A stretch of DNA of 64,000 bases, taken from positions 2,728,001 through 2,792,000 of the forward strand of contig CM066304.1 in NCBI GenBank assembly GCA_033807695.1, given 5' to 3'. Under the pieces are notes generated by a model that searched no databases, was not told the origin of the DNA, and worked only from the letters and a program-made list of their open reading frames with translations. Source of the stretch: Daedaleopsis sinensis. Taxonomy: Eukaryota > Basidiomycota > Agaricomycetes > Polyporales > Polyporaceae. A program made the position numbers and the translations under genes. Shown one piece after another: positions 1-10,875 of the stretch (positions are counted from its first letter, which is position 1; each line of letters opens with the position of its first letter).

Positions 1-2515
1 CTCGTGGAACTTGCGAACGTGTCATGGGAGGGATATATGAAGCGGAACGATAGCGTCGTAGTCGATCTGTTCCAGGGTCAATATCAAAGCACTTTGGTAT
101 GTCCGGAATGCGAGAAGGTAAGGTCTTGCCCTACGTTGCGTGTTTGGACGCTATGCCTTAACCAATCCAACAGGTGTCGATCACTTTTGATCCGTTCATG
201 TACCTCACTTTGCCTCTACCGGTGCAGAAGAAGTGGCACCATACCATCCTCTACATTCCATGGGATATTGAGAAGCCACATGTTAAGGTATGTCTGCGCA
301 TCTTCGACTGAGAGTAATGAGTTAACCTAGGTTTCAGGTACCTGTTGAGGTGAATCGTGACTCTTCTTTCAAGGAGGTTCGGCAGCTTCTAGGTCGGTGG
401 ATGGGTGCGAACCCGGACAATGTGTGTACTGCCAATGCTACTTCAGGATATCCACGCTCATTACGGCTCGCGGTGTTCAGTTGCTCACTCTCGAAGTGTT
501 CAATCACCGATTCTACAAGAATCTGGATGACACCGTGTTGTGCGAAGATATGTCTGAGAGCGACGCGATCGTCTGCTTCGAGCTTCCCTGCCACGCCCAA
601 CAAAGCAGAACGTACAAACCGGAACCTGATGATCCATTCATTGTTGCTGTCTTTGCGGCCGAAACCCAGCCGTCGCGTTCGAGCTTCGGCCGCGGGTCAA
701 ATTTGTTCGGGTATCCATTCATCGTAGTCTTCACTCAAGAGCAGGCGAAGAGCGCCGCGGTGATGTACGATGCTGTCGTGGATCGTCTACGACGTTGGAC
801 CACGAATGCTCGCGATCTCTACAAATGGGAAGCAGGTACGACGGACGAGGTGGGAACGGTGCAAATCCCCATCGCTGGAGCGTCTCTGAAGGAGTCTCTG
901 ACCGAGATCAAGGAAAATGGCGAGGTCGTCACTGTCGAGATGGATCTTGTGCCTGAAGAGGGCGACATCGTCGACGAGAAGGCAAGTGTCGTCCGCCAGG
1001 TGGACGATGACATGGACATCGAATCGAACATTGTTCCTCGCATGGTTGGGTTCAAGGACGACCTCTTCCAGATCCGGATTCAACGCGGGAACACTCCGTA
1101 TGGCATTAGCTACAACGCGTTCGGGCAGCCCCGCTACGACACTTGGGATCAGCGCGAGGCGACGGCAAAGGACGGCGTGCTTCTCCGTCGGGACGACGCG
1201 TTCTTCATCGAGTTCGACGACCCTGTCAAGGCTTACTACTTTGGCGAGGAGCGCAAGTGGGAGTACGCCCTTTGGGATAATTGGGAGGAGTTCGTGCACC
1301 CGGAGCTCGTGGCCTCGCGGAAGGCGTCGTCGACGATGAAGCAGAAAGGTATCACTCTGCAGGACTGCCTGGACGAGTTCACCCGCGAGGAGAAGCTGGG
1401 GGAGGACGACCTGTGGTACTGCCCGCGTTGCAAGAAGCACCAGCAGGCGACGAAGCGATTCGACTTATGGAAGGTGCCAGATGTGCTTGTCGTGCATCTG
1501 AAGCGGTTCAGCAACAGTAGGATGCTTCGCGACAAGATCGACACCTTCGTGGACTTCCCGATCGAAGGATTGGACCTCACTTCGATGATCGGCGAGCGGC
1601 TGGTAGGGAAGAGGCTAAAGGAGCAGGGTGTGGATGTCGAGGCCCTAGGGCTCACGGATCTAGAAGAACCACTGGTCTATGACTTGTTCGCGGTGGACGA
1701 GCATCTAGGTGGCTTGGGAGGTGGACACTACCGCGCGTACGCGCTCAACCATGTTACCGGCAAGTGGTATCACTTCGACGACTCCTACGTCACGTCGTCT
1801 CGGGCAGAAGCCGCTGTGGTGAGTGGTATTCCTGGAATCCTACTTGGGCAAGTGCGGCGCTGACTCGGACCGTGGCCAGAACGCCAATGCGTATCTGCTG
1901 TTCTACAGGAGGCGGACGAACCGGCCGCTCGGCGGCAAGAGCCATGAGAAGATTGAGATTGCCCGTGCCCGCCCGAAGCATGAGGTGGAGATCAACGTCC
2001 CTCGCGAAGATGTTCAGCTTCCCACCCCGCCCAGCGAGGGATCCGTGTCGCGCGGGGACCCTTCAGGCGGGAGTGTCCCGGCCACTATCTTGGAGTGGCC
2101 AACACCGAACTCGATGGTCCCTTCATCACCGAGCTCGCCCCCACCCCCGCTTGAGAACCTCCCGCCATCGTTCGACGAGGCTCTCTTTGACCCAATCCTC
2201 CAGACCGTGTCACTTGCTGAGCTCCCGCTCTCGACGTCACAGCTAGAGTTCCCTGACCCATCGTCGCAAGGGTCGCCGTCATCTGTCGACGCGGAGCCCG
2301 ACCTCGAGACGGATAACGACGGGTCTTTCTACCCTTCCGACCACGACGATGGGATGCGGTTGTACTCGGAGACCTCCGTGCGGCTGCGACGGGCGAGATT
2401 CCCCGGACACGAGGGATCTGGAGAGGAGGACGAGGGCGTTGATACTTCGGCGGACGTGCTGATGACGCCAGCCGAATCGGAGACGGACGAGAACGAGAGC
2501 TCATCTTCGAGATGA
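1..2515 (+). CDS. UBP12: Ubiquitin carboxyl-terminal hydrolase, UBP12/USP4-15 type, 5' truncated by the window edge
   Basis: Cysteine protease that removes ubiquitin from protein conjugates. Exons read as 1-117, 174-287, 338-421, 481-1818 and 1880-2515, all with GT-AG introns, giving about 762 residues. Exon 1 carries [16 protein letters not shown], which continues after the first intron with the [13 protein letters not shown] block typical of this subfamily. A second zinc knuckle ([11 protein letters not shown]), [13 protein letters not shown] and the catalytic histidine box ([20 protein letters not shown]) follow. [11 protein letters not shown] opens the last exon, which ends in a Ser/Pro/Glu/Asp-rich, probably disordered tail. 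The catalytic Cys box and any DUSP domain lie upstream of the window. The long domain between the Cys and His boxes fits Ubp12 and USP4/11/15 rather than short USPs. The GTG at position 4 is not a real start. Confidence 0.93.
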
Positions 2516-2922
2516 ACATGAGGACTCTCGGACGCACGATCGCTCATGGGCGCGTTTAGCTTGAGATGGAACCAGAGTGCAGAGTGCGTGGTAAATAGCT
2601 AGCTAGACTCTGTTAATGCGTATGTCGTAGATCACATCGCAAATGTAATGTCCTTAACTATCGCAATGGGTTGCGTGCGACAGCTGGCTATTAATATTCG
2701 AATTCCTATGCGATGGGTGCCGGTGAGCGATAGACCCTTCCAGACTGCTAAGTACTAAGTACGTCCACGCTTTGGAGGGTCGCGACCTGGTTAGTCTGGA
2801 ACGGTCGAACAGACAACTTGGAACCAGCGCGTGGACGCGATGGCCTCTAGGGGTCTCGATCACAAACTCGGCTAGACGGTACCCGGGGGCGGGCCGGGAG
2901 GATAAGTACGAGTGCGTCCGTC
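2516..2922. other. Intergenic, 3' flank of the deubiquitinase gene
   Basis: About 400 bp between the UBP12 stop codon and the first MITE. It presumably holds the 3' UTR. No RNA gene or conserved coding segment was seen. Confidence 0.6.
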
Positions 2923-2925
2923 TAA

Positions 2926-3411
2926 GGCCCCGTTCGGATACCGGGTTCTGAGCCAGAATCCGGGTTCTCACGGGATTCTCAAAATATATTCCGCGTGACA
3001 AAATACGAGCGCCAATGTCGGAGCGCCCGGGACATCATCACTCTGGTGTCACCCTGTGTCACCGCTCACTAGCGCTGACTGACGGCGTCTATGTGTACTC
3101 TGATATTGGCATGCCTCCGTTGTTGTCTGTCCATATAAATGCATGTTTAGCGGTATGTTGTACTTTATAGTATAGAGGGGAGCTAAGAAACCTCAAAAAG
3201 CAGTCACCTATATGCTGACCCAATCAAAGTACGGACGGGGTCGCATGCAGGTCACGCACATAGGCGCTCTATCATACGTTGAGCGCCGGAAGTGTCACAC
3301 ATCAGTCACTTGAGTAACCCATCAGTCACGTAGACGCCCGCATTGGAACATATTTTGAGAATCTGGTGAGAACCCAGATTATGGCTGAGAACCCGGTATC
3401 CGAACGGGCTC
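2926..3411 (+). mobile_element. MITE copy 1, Tourist/PIF-Harbinger-like, 486 bp
   Basis: Non-coding element bounded by terminal inverted repeats of about 67 bp that match at roughly 88 percent. The termini read GGCCCCGTTCGGATACCGGG on the left and, reverse-complemented, GAGCCCGTTCGGATACCGGG on the right. It is flanked by a direct TAA on both sides (2923-2925 and 3412-3414). A 3-bp TAA/TTA duplication with a G-rich end running into GTTCGG fits the PIF/Harbinger (Tourist) class. It has no transposase ORF. A copy of exactly the same length, which looks identical in reverse complement, lies at 41299-41784. It ends 166 bp before the DAK1 start codon and 86 bp before that gene's TATA box. Confidence 0.92.
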
Positions 3412-3497
3412 TAAACCGTTGCCTCATCGATTATGCCGAGGGTCACAGGAACGTATTCTTACAATATTAATGACTGGTCCAGCGTATGCCCCTCCCC

Positions 3498-3505
3498 TAT
3501 ATATA
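3498..3505 (+). promoter_or_regulatory. TATA box of DAK1
   Basis: TATATATA lies 72 bp upstream of the DAK1 ATG. It is preceded by a CCCCTCCCCT stretch holding two CCCCT units, the core of the yeast stress-response element. The TATA call is good. The stress-element reading is weak because the motif is short. Confidence 0.6.
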
Positions 3506-3576
3506 CCCTTCCACCGCCCCACGTACCCCGCATCCCCGCACCTCCTCACAACATCTAAACATCCCCTTTGGTCGCC

Positions 3577-6027
3577 ATGTCCATACAGTGTGAGTACGTG
3601 ATCGCATTCTCCTGACTGCAGCTGACAAGGGGTCCTCCATGCTGCAGCAAAGCACTTTCTGAACGACCCGGAGACTCTTGTCATCGATTCTTTGCAAGGG
3701 CTCTGCTCCTTGAATCCCCAGCTTGACCTTGACACGGATAATAAGGGTGAGCAAGCCCACACCGACCAGTGCTGCCGGCAATTTCATTAAAACCGCACTG
3801 GGTCCCAGTCGTATATGTCGCATCCCAGGATCGTTCGAAGGTCGCATTGATCTGCGGAGGGGGTTCGGGACATGAACCTTCGCATGCTGGCTTCGTCGGT
3901 GAGTCGTGCACTAGGCTCTTTATCGAATGTCAGGCCTTCAGGTCTAATGCCCAGTCAAGGCGATGGTATCCTCACTGGTAAGCATCCACACACCTTTCCC
4001 TCCTATCTTCCTTCACCCATATGTACACACTCCAGCTGCCGTTTGTGGAAGTATCTTTGCCTCCCCAAACCCCGCTCAAGTGCGGCGCGGTATTGACCTC
4101 GTGGAGAATGAAGCGGGGTGAGTGCATTGTCCGGTAGCCACCCGCATACAACCACTAATCTCCCTTCCAGAACGGTCATCATAGTCAAGTGTGTATCGTG
4201 GTTCTTCAGAGAGTACACGACGCTCATGCATCTTCCCGAATGTTCTCATTGCTGATCAGAAACTACACCGGAGATATCCTCAATTTCGGTCTGGCCAAAG
4301 AGCAATACGCTGCTCTGCATCCCGACAAGGCCGACCGCGTCAAGTTCGTGATTGTCGGAGACGACGTTGCTGTCGGCAAAACGCAGGGCAAGATCGTTGG
4401 TCGCAGGTGCGAATCACATCGACTCGGTTCAATACATGCAATATAGATTGTCGATCATAGAGGTCTTGCGGGAACTTGCGTCGTGTACAAAATCGCTGGT
4501 GCTCTTGCGAAACGAGGCGCGGGACTCGACGAGGTCTACAACACGGCACAATGGGTGGCATCGCGCGTTGGCACCATCGGGGTCGGGTTGGAACATTGCC
4601 ATGTGAGTACCTCGCGATGAACGATATACACTGGCGTATCTCACAACACATCCTAACAGGTCCCCGGAACTGCCGATGGTGAATCCCATCTAGGCCCAAC
4701 CGAGATCGAAATCGGTATGGGCATCCACAATGAGCCGGGTCACCGACGGTTGTCTCCTGTTCCCCCCCTGCGCGACCTGCTGCCCCAGCTCGTCGAGTTC
4801 TTGACTGTCACTACCGATCCTGAGCGCTCGTTCTTGCCCTTCAAGAACGATGGCAGCGACCGTGTTGTTCTCTTGGTGAACAATCTCGGTGGAGCGAGCG
4901 AGCTCGAGCTGGCTAATGTTGCCGGGGAAGCGCGTCGTGCGCTGGAGAACAAAGGTGTCAAAGTCGAGCGACTGGTGTCTGGAACGTTCATGGTACGTGC
5001 TTGATTGTGGTATCTTGCATGAAGACACAGACTGACAACGACTCCCAGACGAGCCTGAATATGCCGGGCTTCTCGATCACCACCCTTCTCCTCCCCACTG
5101 AGTCAGAAGCTGGAGCTCCAGACAGCTCGCTCTTGCTCTCCTTATTCGACGCGCCTGCCAATGTTCCCGGCTGGAAGTGGTCCTCAACCAGCGTACCTCC
5201 CCCTCAGGACCAAATTGCCACTGGAACGAAGAAGCAGGCTGCTGCCACGGTTGCTCCTACAGATACTGCGGTTCTTCGTGCTGAAGACCCCAAGGCCTTC
5301 AATGCGGCAGTTGAACGTGCATGCAAGGCCCTCGCCGACGCCGAACCCGAGATTACGCGCATGGACAATATTGCAGGTGACGGCGACTGCGGTCTCACTC
5401 TGAAGGCCGGTGGTGCTTGTAAGGATCCTTCTGTTCGCGTTCGGTGTGGCTTGACTGATCATGCTGTATCTAGCGGTACTGAAGGCGCTCAATGATGGTC
5501 GCATCTCAGGCGAGGACGTCACTAACTCGGTGATCGCGGTTTCGAAGGTCGCCGAGGAGGAGATGGGCGGCACGAGCGGTGCGCTGTACTCGTATGTTCT
5601 CTGCAACCCTCCCCTCCCATCCGACGCTGACTATATCGCAATGTGTCTCCCCTCTAGAATCTTCTTCTCCGCTTTGGCGCAGGGTCTCCAGGCGCACCAC
5701 GCCGGCGCGCAGACATTGACCCCTGCACTCTGGTCTGCGGCGCTATCCTCTGCGCTCACGAAACTCTACACGTACACGCGCGCGCGTCCGCCTTCACGCA
5801 CGCTCGTCGACCCGCTCGCGGCATTCATCGACGCGCTCGCGGCTACCAAGGGCGAGGATTTCGCGGGTGCGGCCAAGGCGGCGAGCGATGCTGCACTGAA
5901 GACGCGGGACCTTGAGGCTAAGGCCGGCAGGAGCGCATATGTCGAGGGCGACAGGCTCAAGGAGGAGAGGGTGGCTGACCCGGGGGCGTGGGGTGTCAAG
6001 GTGATCCTTGAGAGCTTCCGTGGATGA
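3577..6027 (+). CDS. DAK1: Dihydroxyacetone kinase, ATP-dependent DhaK-DhaL fusion
   Basis: Phosphorylates dihydroxyacetone (glycerone) to DHAP with ATP, linking glycerol and formaldehyde-assimilation products to glycolysis and detoxifying dihydroxyacetone in the cytosol. Exon 1 is only 13 nt (3577-3589) and joins exon 2 (3648-3746) to give MSIQSKHFLNDPETLVIDSL; at least ten short introns follow. The DhaK domain shows ALICGGGSGHEPSHAGFVG, then GLEHCHVPGT, the region of the substrate-binding histidine, and FMTSLNMPGFS. The DhaL domain shows MDNIAGDGDCGLTLKAGG, whose aspartates bind the Mg-ATP. It ends VILESFRG. Length is near 590 residues, the usual size for fungal Dak proteins. The first exon is supported by phase and by the conserved KHFxNDP start. 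Confidence 0.93.
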
Positions 6028-6756
6028 ATCAAGTATGGTTAAGTTGTCCGTGGCGTGGTGAGAAGATGCCTCAAACGATCACAGTGTACGATATCGTTCT
6101 GTTGTAGTAGCTTACTAGTACAGGCTCACGGGTCGGGCTTTCAAGCTTCAAAGCTTCAAGCCCAGTGCGGCTAATACCGTGCAGGCATGTTTACTCGTGT
6201 CTATCCATTCGACATGCTGAGGCGGTTTCGCTCAACAACCAGCCGCTTGGCCCCCTGGTCCCATTGTTAACCACACACGCATAGCTCTATATGTCGATCC
6301 CCGGAAAGACACCGCCGGCATTTCGTACCATGACCTTGGAGGCACTGTACTACTATAAGCGCGCAGTGCCACGGGTCTGCGCAGTGACGGTGCGCAGCGG
6401 CAACTTTATTGGTTCCGAAGCGATAGATTGGTTGCCTTATAGCGCGCCCTTGCGTATGGCTGCCACCATCGTCCAAAAGCACCGTGAACCCAACGTAAAC
6501 CAGTAAGTCTGCTAGATTTGTTCCTCTGAAGGTTAGCTTTGACATCAAGAATGTTGTCAGCTGTTGCCAGTCTGGCAAGTTCGGAGAGACAAACTCTCTC
6601 GGAGCGCAATTAAAGGTTGACGGCGCCGTAGCAACCGGGCCGCCTAGGGTCAGCCGCGTACTATGCTCAGGGATTCTTCATAGTGAGCGAGTCGATTTCT
6701 GATTTTCAAGAGTACGAGTACATCATGCTGACTTTGCCATTGTCAGTTGAGTCTTA
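6028..6756. other. Intergenic between DAK1 and HET gene 1
   Basis: No coding exon recognised. At 6137-6165 there is a short near-palindrome made of AAGCTTCAA units, which might form a small hairpin in the DAK1 3' UTR. Nothing else was seen. Confidence 0.5.
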
Positions 6757-8643
6757 ATGTGGCTACTTGATACGCATGCCGGGAGTTTCCTCCATGTCGA
6801 TCGGCCGCGCGAACATCGCTACGCAATTCTCTCTCACGTGTGGCGTACACAAGGGGAGCAGTCCTTCCAGGACCTCCGAGCTCTCCAAGCCGAAGCGGCC
6901 AAGACTCACATACGCCTGAAGGACCGCCTGCTGAAGTTCAGGCCTCGAGAATCCTCCGCTGGAATCGTCCTCTCCAAGGCGTCGGACAAAATTAGAGGGT
7001 GCTGCGCCCTGGCGCGAAGTTATGGCTACCGCTGGGTGTGGATCGACTCCTGTTGCGTCGACAAGACGAGCAGCACGGAGCTATCCGAGGCGATCAACTC
7101 GATGTACGAGTATTACGCTGCCGCCGACGTCTGCTTCGCTTTCATGGACGATGTTGAGGACGACCACGACCCGCGGCTAAAGGACTCCAAGTTCCGTCGG
7201 AGCAGATGGTTCACGCGCGGCTGGACCTTGCAGGAGCTCATCGCTCCGGCGGTTGTCGTGTTCTTCTCGAAGGAATGGCGGCTGCTGGGCACGAAGGGGA
7301 GCTTAGCCGAGCTCGTCGAGGAGATCACCGGCATCGAGCGCGGAGTCCTCACACATGAGACGTCGCTCGACTCGGTCAGCGTCGCGAGACGGATGTCGTG
7401 GGCGTCGAGGCGGCAGACCACGCGGGAGGAGGACCGGGCCTACTCGCTGATGGGCATCTTTGGGGTCAACATGTCGACCATCTACGGGGAGGGCATGAAC
7501 GCGTTCATCCGGCTGCAGGAGGAGATTCTCAAGCATGTGCCGGACCAGAGCATCTTCGCGTGGGGACCGACCCTGCTAGAAGACGAGGCCTTGTACCAGA
7601 ACATCGGACCTCATTTCGTCAGCGACGATAGCCGGTACTGGCAGTCGAGGAACCTCTTCGCGTGGTCCCCTGACGCGTTCATCAACTCGGCAGGCGTCCG
7701 TTCCATCACGGTCGAAGCGTTCGAGAAACGAGTGGGGATTCCCTTCGTCATTCCCGAGTACACGGTCACCAGCTACGGAATGCGCTCGCGATTTCCTCTC
7801 ATCCCCATCCACCATGGCTCCGATAAGACGACTTTCCTAGCCGTACTTGCCTGCGAGGACGTTGCTGGCCGTCTTCTCGCGTTACTGCTCTACCCTCAAA
7901 AGGAGACGTCAGGTCGATTATTCGTTGGGCATTACGTGGGACGTCCCCAGACTACCCCGTACGCATATTTCCGCGCCGTCAGCATCTCGAGCCCCAAGGG
8001 CGCAGAGCTGCTGCAGACAGTGGAGATGCAGGACGTCTGTGTTCCTTATCGGCAATCCACCATGGTCAATCGAACGCCGAATTTAATGATATCGCCTCCG
8101 CTGTTCAAAACTCCTTGCGAAGTCGTTGTGCCCGGTTGGAACATATCCAAACTCGGCCAGGAGGGGTTCGCAATCACAATGGAACAAGGAAGCGAAGACC
8201 ATCTGGTGCTGCACGTCCCCGACACGACCTCCGTATCCTCGTGCCTCCTGCTCATCCGGACTGCGGAGGGAACGATACAAGTGCACGTTGGGAAATGCTC
8301 TTGTTTGGGAAGCTTCCTGAGCGCATCTGTGGTTGGCTCGGGATTCTCGGGCCTGACACCCTCGGGCAGCATGTCGTCGGAGAGCACTTTGGGTGCGCTA
8401 GATGCACTAGAAGCAAAGTCACTATCCTCACTCGGGAAGAAACGCCGCGCGGCGGTCGGACCTACAGCTCAGAATCTCACACCTCGATGTCCCACGGGGC
8501 ACGTTGCGACATGGGGAGGAGGATCGAAGGAATTCGTGTGTGGTCTTCGGAGAGTCCGTCTGACGTTCAGCGCATGGCTGACGCGCTCCGATGTGTACTC
8601 ATTAAGCATAGAGTTAGATACGATCGAGGGCCCACTTTCCTAA
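6757..8643 (+). CDS. HET-domain protein 1 (heterokaryon-incompatibility type)
   Basis: Single-exon protein of 628 residues. The N-terminal third is a HET domain: AILSHVWRTQGEQSFQDL, then WVWIDSCCVDKTSSTELSEA, RSRWFTRGWTLQELIAP, and RQTTREEDRAYSLMGIFGVN followed by STIYGEG. HET domains are linked to non-self recognition and cell death after hyphal fusion, and some resemble TIR domains. The C-terminal half holds PEYTVTSYGMRSRFPL and LAVLACEDVAGRLLALLL, a module shared with the second HET gene of this window (47126-49315) but with no function I can name. No STAND NTPase or WD repeats follow, so this is not a full HET-E-type receptor. The ATG start opens MWLLDT, the usual beginning of this family in Agaricomycetes. 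Ligand and partner are unknown. Confidence 0.88.
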   Translation: MWLLDTHAGSFLHVDRPREHRYAILSHVWRTQGEQSFQDLRALQAEAAKTHIRLKDRLLKFRPRESSAGIVLSKASDKIRGCCALARSYGYRWVWIDSCCVDKTSSTELSEAINSMYEYYAAADVCFAFMDDVEDDHDPRLKDSKFRRSRWFTRGWTLQELIAPAVVVFFSKEWRLLGTKGSLAELVEEITGIERGVLTHETSLDSVSVARRMSWASRRQTTREEDRAYSLMGIFGVNMSTIYGEGMNAFIRLQEEILKHVPDQSIFAWGPTLLEDEALYQNIGPHFVSDDSRYWQSRNLFAWSPDAFINSAGVRSITVEAFEKRVGIPFVIPEYTVTSYGMRSRFPLIPIHHGSDKTTFLAVLACEDVAGRLLALLLYPQKETSGRLFVGHYVGRPQTTPYAYFRAVSISSPKGAELLQTVEMQDVCVPYRQSTMVNRTPNLMISPPLFKTPCEVVVPGWNISKLGQEGFAITMEQGSEDHLVLHVPDTTSVSSCLLLIRTAEGTIQVHVGKCSCLGSFLSASVVGSGFSGLTPSGSMSSESTLGALDALEAKSLSSLGKKRRAAVGPTAQNLTPRCPTGHVATWGGGSKEFVCGLRRVRLTFSAWLTRSDVYSLSIELDTIEGPLS

Positions 8644-9663
8644 TAGCACTGCTATCGAAGGAGTTATTCTCCTAGGTTAATCACTGCCTCTTTTCGTAAT
8701 GCAATTCTCGATAACTCACAAGCAAGACGAACAAAAGGCCCACTCACAGACAAGGGCTTCGGGGATGATCACCATGTGGATGAGCTGTTTAAATGGAGGT
8801 TTGTTAACCTCGCGATGGCAGAACCTGAGCTTCACAATTGTCAGTCAGAGATGCGCACGTCACCCACGTCGTGCGGATGCGATTGAGCAGGCAGCGTGCC
8901 TGAGCACACAGACGGCCGTAAATGTACCTGTAATGTAATTCTAGACAACCGGTTGATTGAACCCATATGACTCCCGGTCTTTGCATGTCCGAGAAGCCTA
9001 ACGCGGAGAATGGACGGTGGAAGCCTAAATGAACATCGATCAGAGCATTACCGCAAGACTATAGTACGCTATAAGTGGAAGCCGTTGGACAAAAGTGAAT
9101 GGTGCCCACCTACAAGATACTAGTTTTGGGAGGACACTCGGAGGGCCGTGCTTCAAGGTGATGCTATGCTGGCTCGAGATGGTCTTTGTGGCAGCACGGC
9201 GCGTATCCATGACATGGGAGCACAATAGCGACCGTCGCGTAGCATTCAGGACTCTCAAACGGCGCACTAGCAAGTGACTTAATCAGTGCTTGTGAGTAGT
9301 AAACTGTAAGTAGTACGTGGACGATCACTGTTCCAAAGATAAGTTCACAGCGGGTTGCCCACCCGCTCGCACCCCAGTGAGAATGAAGCCACATTCGAAG
9401 GGGCCCAGACAACCACAGTTCCACCATGTGGGGTGACTTAGAGCTTCCAGCACAGTGGATGGTCGCGAGGAATGTTGTGGTTCATGCTCGAGGTTAAAAT
9501 GGACGCTGACTGGGCGAGGCGCTCCGGAGCCACGAGGCAGCTTACATAATCGAGAGAGAATGACGGGTCCAGCGAGCTGAGGACTTTCCAAAGACCTCAG
9601 TGTTCTCACTCACTCCCTCATCCTCTTCTCCTCCTTGCTTTCGTTCTCGTCATCTTTGCCACG
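8644..9663. other. Intergenic between HET gene 1 and TIM23
   Basis: About 1 kb containing only short unconvincing ORFs on both strands. It presumably holds the HET gene 3' UTR and the TIM23 promoter. No RNA gene or repeat was recognised. Confidence 0.5.
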
Positions 9664-10545
9664 ATGGCCGGTGCACAAGACAAGGTCGACTACTCGTTGC
9701 TCAAGGACGACCATATGGACGACGTGCCCAGCTCAGGCTCCGACCTGCTCCTAGGCGCGTTCGATCCTTCAAAACTTCACCCACTGGCTGGCATAGAAGA
9801 CAAGCTCGATTACTTGTTGCTCGATGATGACAAGACGACCGACTTGCCAGGAGCTGGGACCGCGATTCCCTCGCGGGGCTGGAGCGATGACTTGTGTTAT
9901 GGCACGGGAACGATGTACCTCAGTGGTTCGTGCTCTTTATCGGGTTTCACGTCCGCACCCCCTTCCATCTCCCGTTCTGCTTCTCAGATGAGTCGGCGCG
10001 ATGATGCTAGTATGACCACACGTCATTCTCAGCCGTCTCACCTTATCTCCTCTTATTGTTTTTCGCCATCACATGCTCACACCGTGCCTCCAGGACTCGC
10101 CCTTGGCGGCGTATGGGGACTGCGCGAGGGCGCAAGCAGACCCCTGGCGGTGTCCAATGCTCGCCTAAGGGTCAACAGCGTCCTCAACTCCGTCACCCGT
10201 CGAGGTACATTCATAGGCAACTCCGCCGGTTGTCTCGGTACGAATCCATCCTCTTCTGACGTGTACCGCTTACCGATTGATCACCGTCTAGCCCTCGTAT
10301 ACAATGCCTTCAATTCTTCCATAGACCATTTCCGTGGCCAGCATGATTCATACGGGAGTATGGCTGCTGGAGCACTAACGGGCGCCCTATATAAGTCAAC
10401 CGGTACGCCTTCCTAATCCGCTTCGCCGCGAGTATCCGCTCTTATTGTTTGCCTCGTTCTAGCCGGTGTGAAGCCCGCACTTGCCGCGGCAGCCTTCATG
10501 TCGAGTTTTGCTGGTATTTGGAGTTATGTTAAGCGGGCAGTATAG
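9664..10545 (+). CDS. TIM23: Mitochondrial inner-membrane import subunit Tim23
   Basis: Channel-forming subunit of the TIM23 complex, which imports presequence proteins across or into the mitochondrial inner membrane. Exons are 9664-9925, 10094-10237, 10292-10402 and 10463-10545, giving 199 residues. The acidic N-terminal intermembrane-space part ends in RGWSDDLCYGTGTMYLSG, a Tim23 hallmark, followed by the Tim17/22/23 membrane domain: GLALGGVWGLREG, LNSVTRRGTFIGNSAG, GSMAAGALTGALYKST and a final Ala-rich helix ending SYVKRAV. All exon phases agree. The N-terminus carries two related acidic segments, DKVDYSLLKDD near residue 6 and DKLDYLLLDDD near residue 45; normally I would expect one such segment. 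Confidence 0.93.
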
Positions 10546-10875
10546 CATATTTCATGTATAATCTATCGTACGCTAATCTCATGTGAGTCTTTGCCCCGTT
10601 CTCCAATGCTCCTCAATGGCTGCTGTTATGTTTAGACGACCTCCTACCTTGGGAGTGACGTGGCCATTGGTCGGGGGTCGACATCGGCGCCATTACACTG
10701 ACACAACCTCTATGGCCCCCGTCCCTGGGATCGGAAGCCATTCTACATCGATTTTGCCGTCAAGTTTTCCATCTCATCCTCATATTTATGTCCTCGGCCG
10801 GATGTGGCTAAGCCTGCACCCTCCGTGTGCTGCCGCTGACGTACCACCCACGCGACTGTCTCGAGCCTCCTCTGG
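10546..10875. other. Intergenic, or 5' part of the velvet gene
   Basis: 330 bp between the TIM23 stop and the first in-frame ATG of the velvet gene. It may be a shared 3' UTR and promoter, or may hold an unrecognised upstream exon of the velvet gene. No feature is certain. Confidence 0.4.

Noticed and set aside
787..1440. 217-residue minus-strand open frame
   Set aside because: Antisense shadow of the UBP12 catalytic domain; GC-rich third positions keep it open and it resembles no protein.
6137..6165. Near-palindrome of AAGCTTCAA units after DAK1
   Set aside because: Too short and simple to call a terminator, transposon end or RNA gene.
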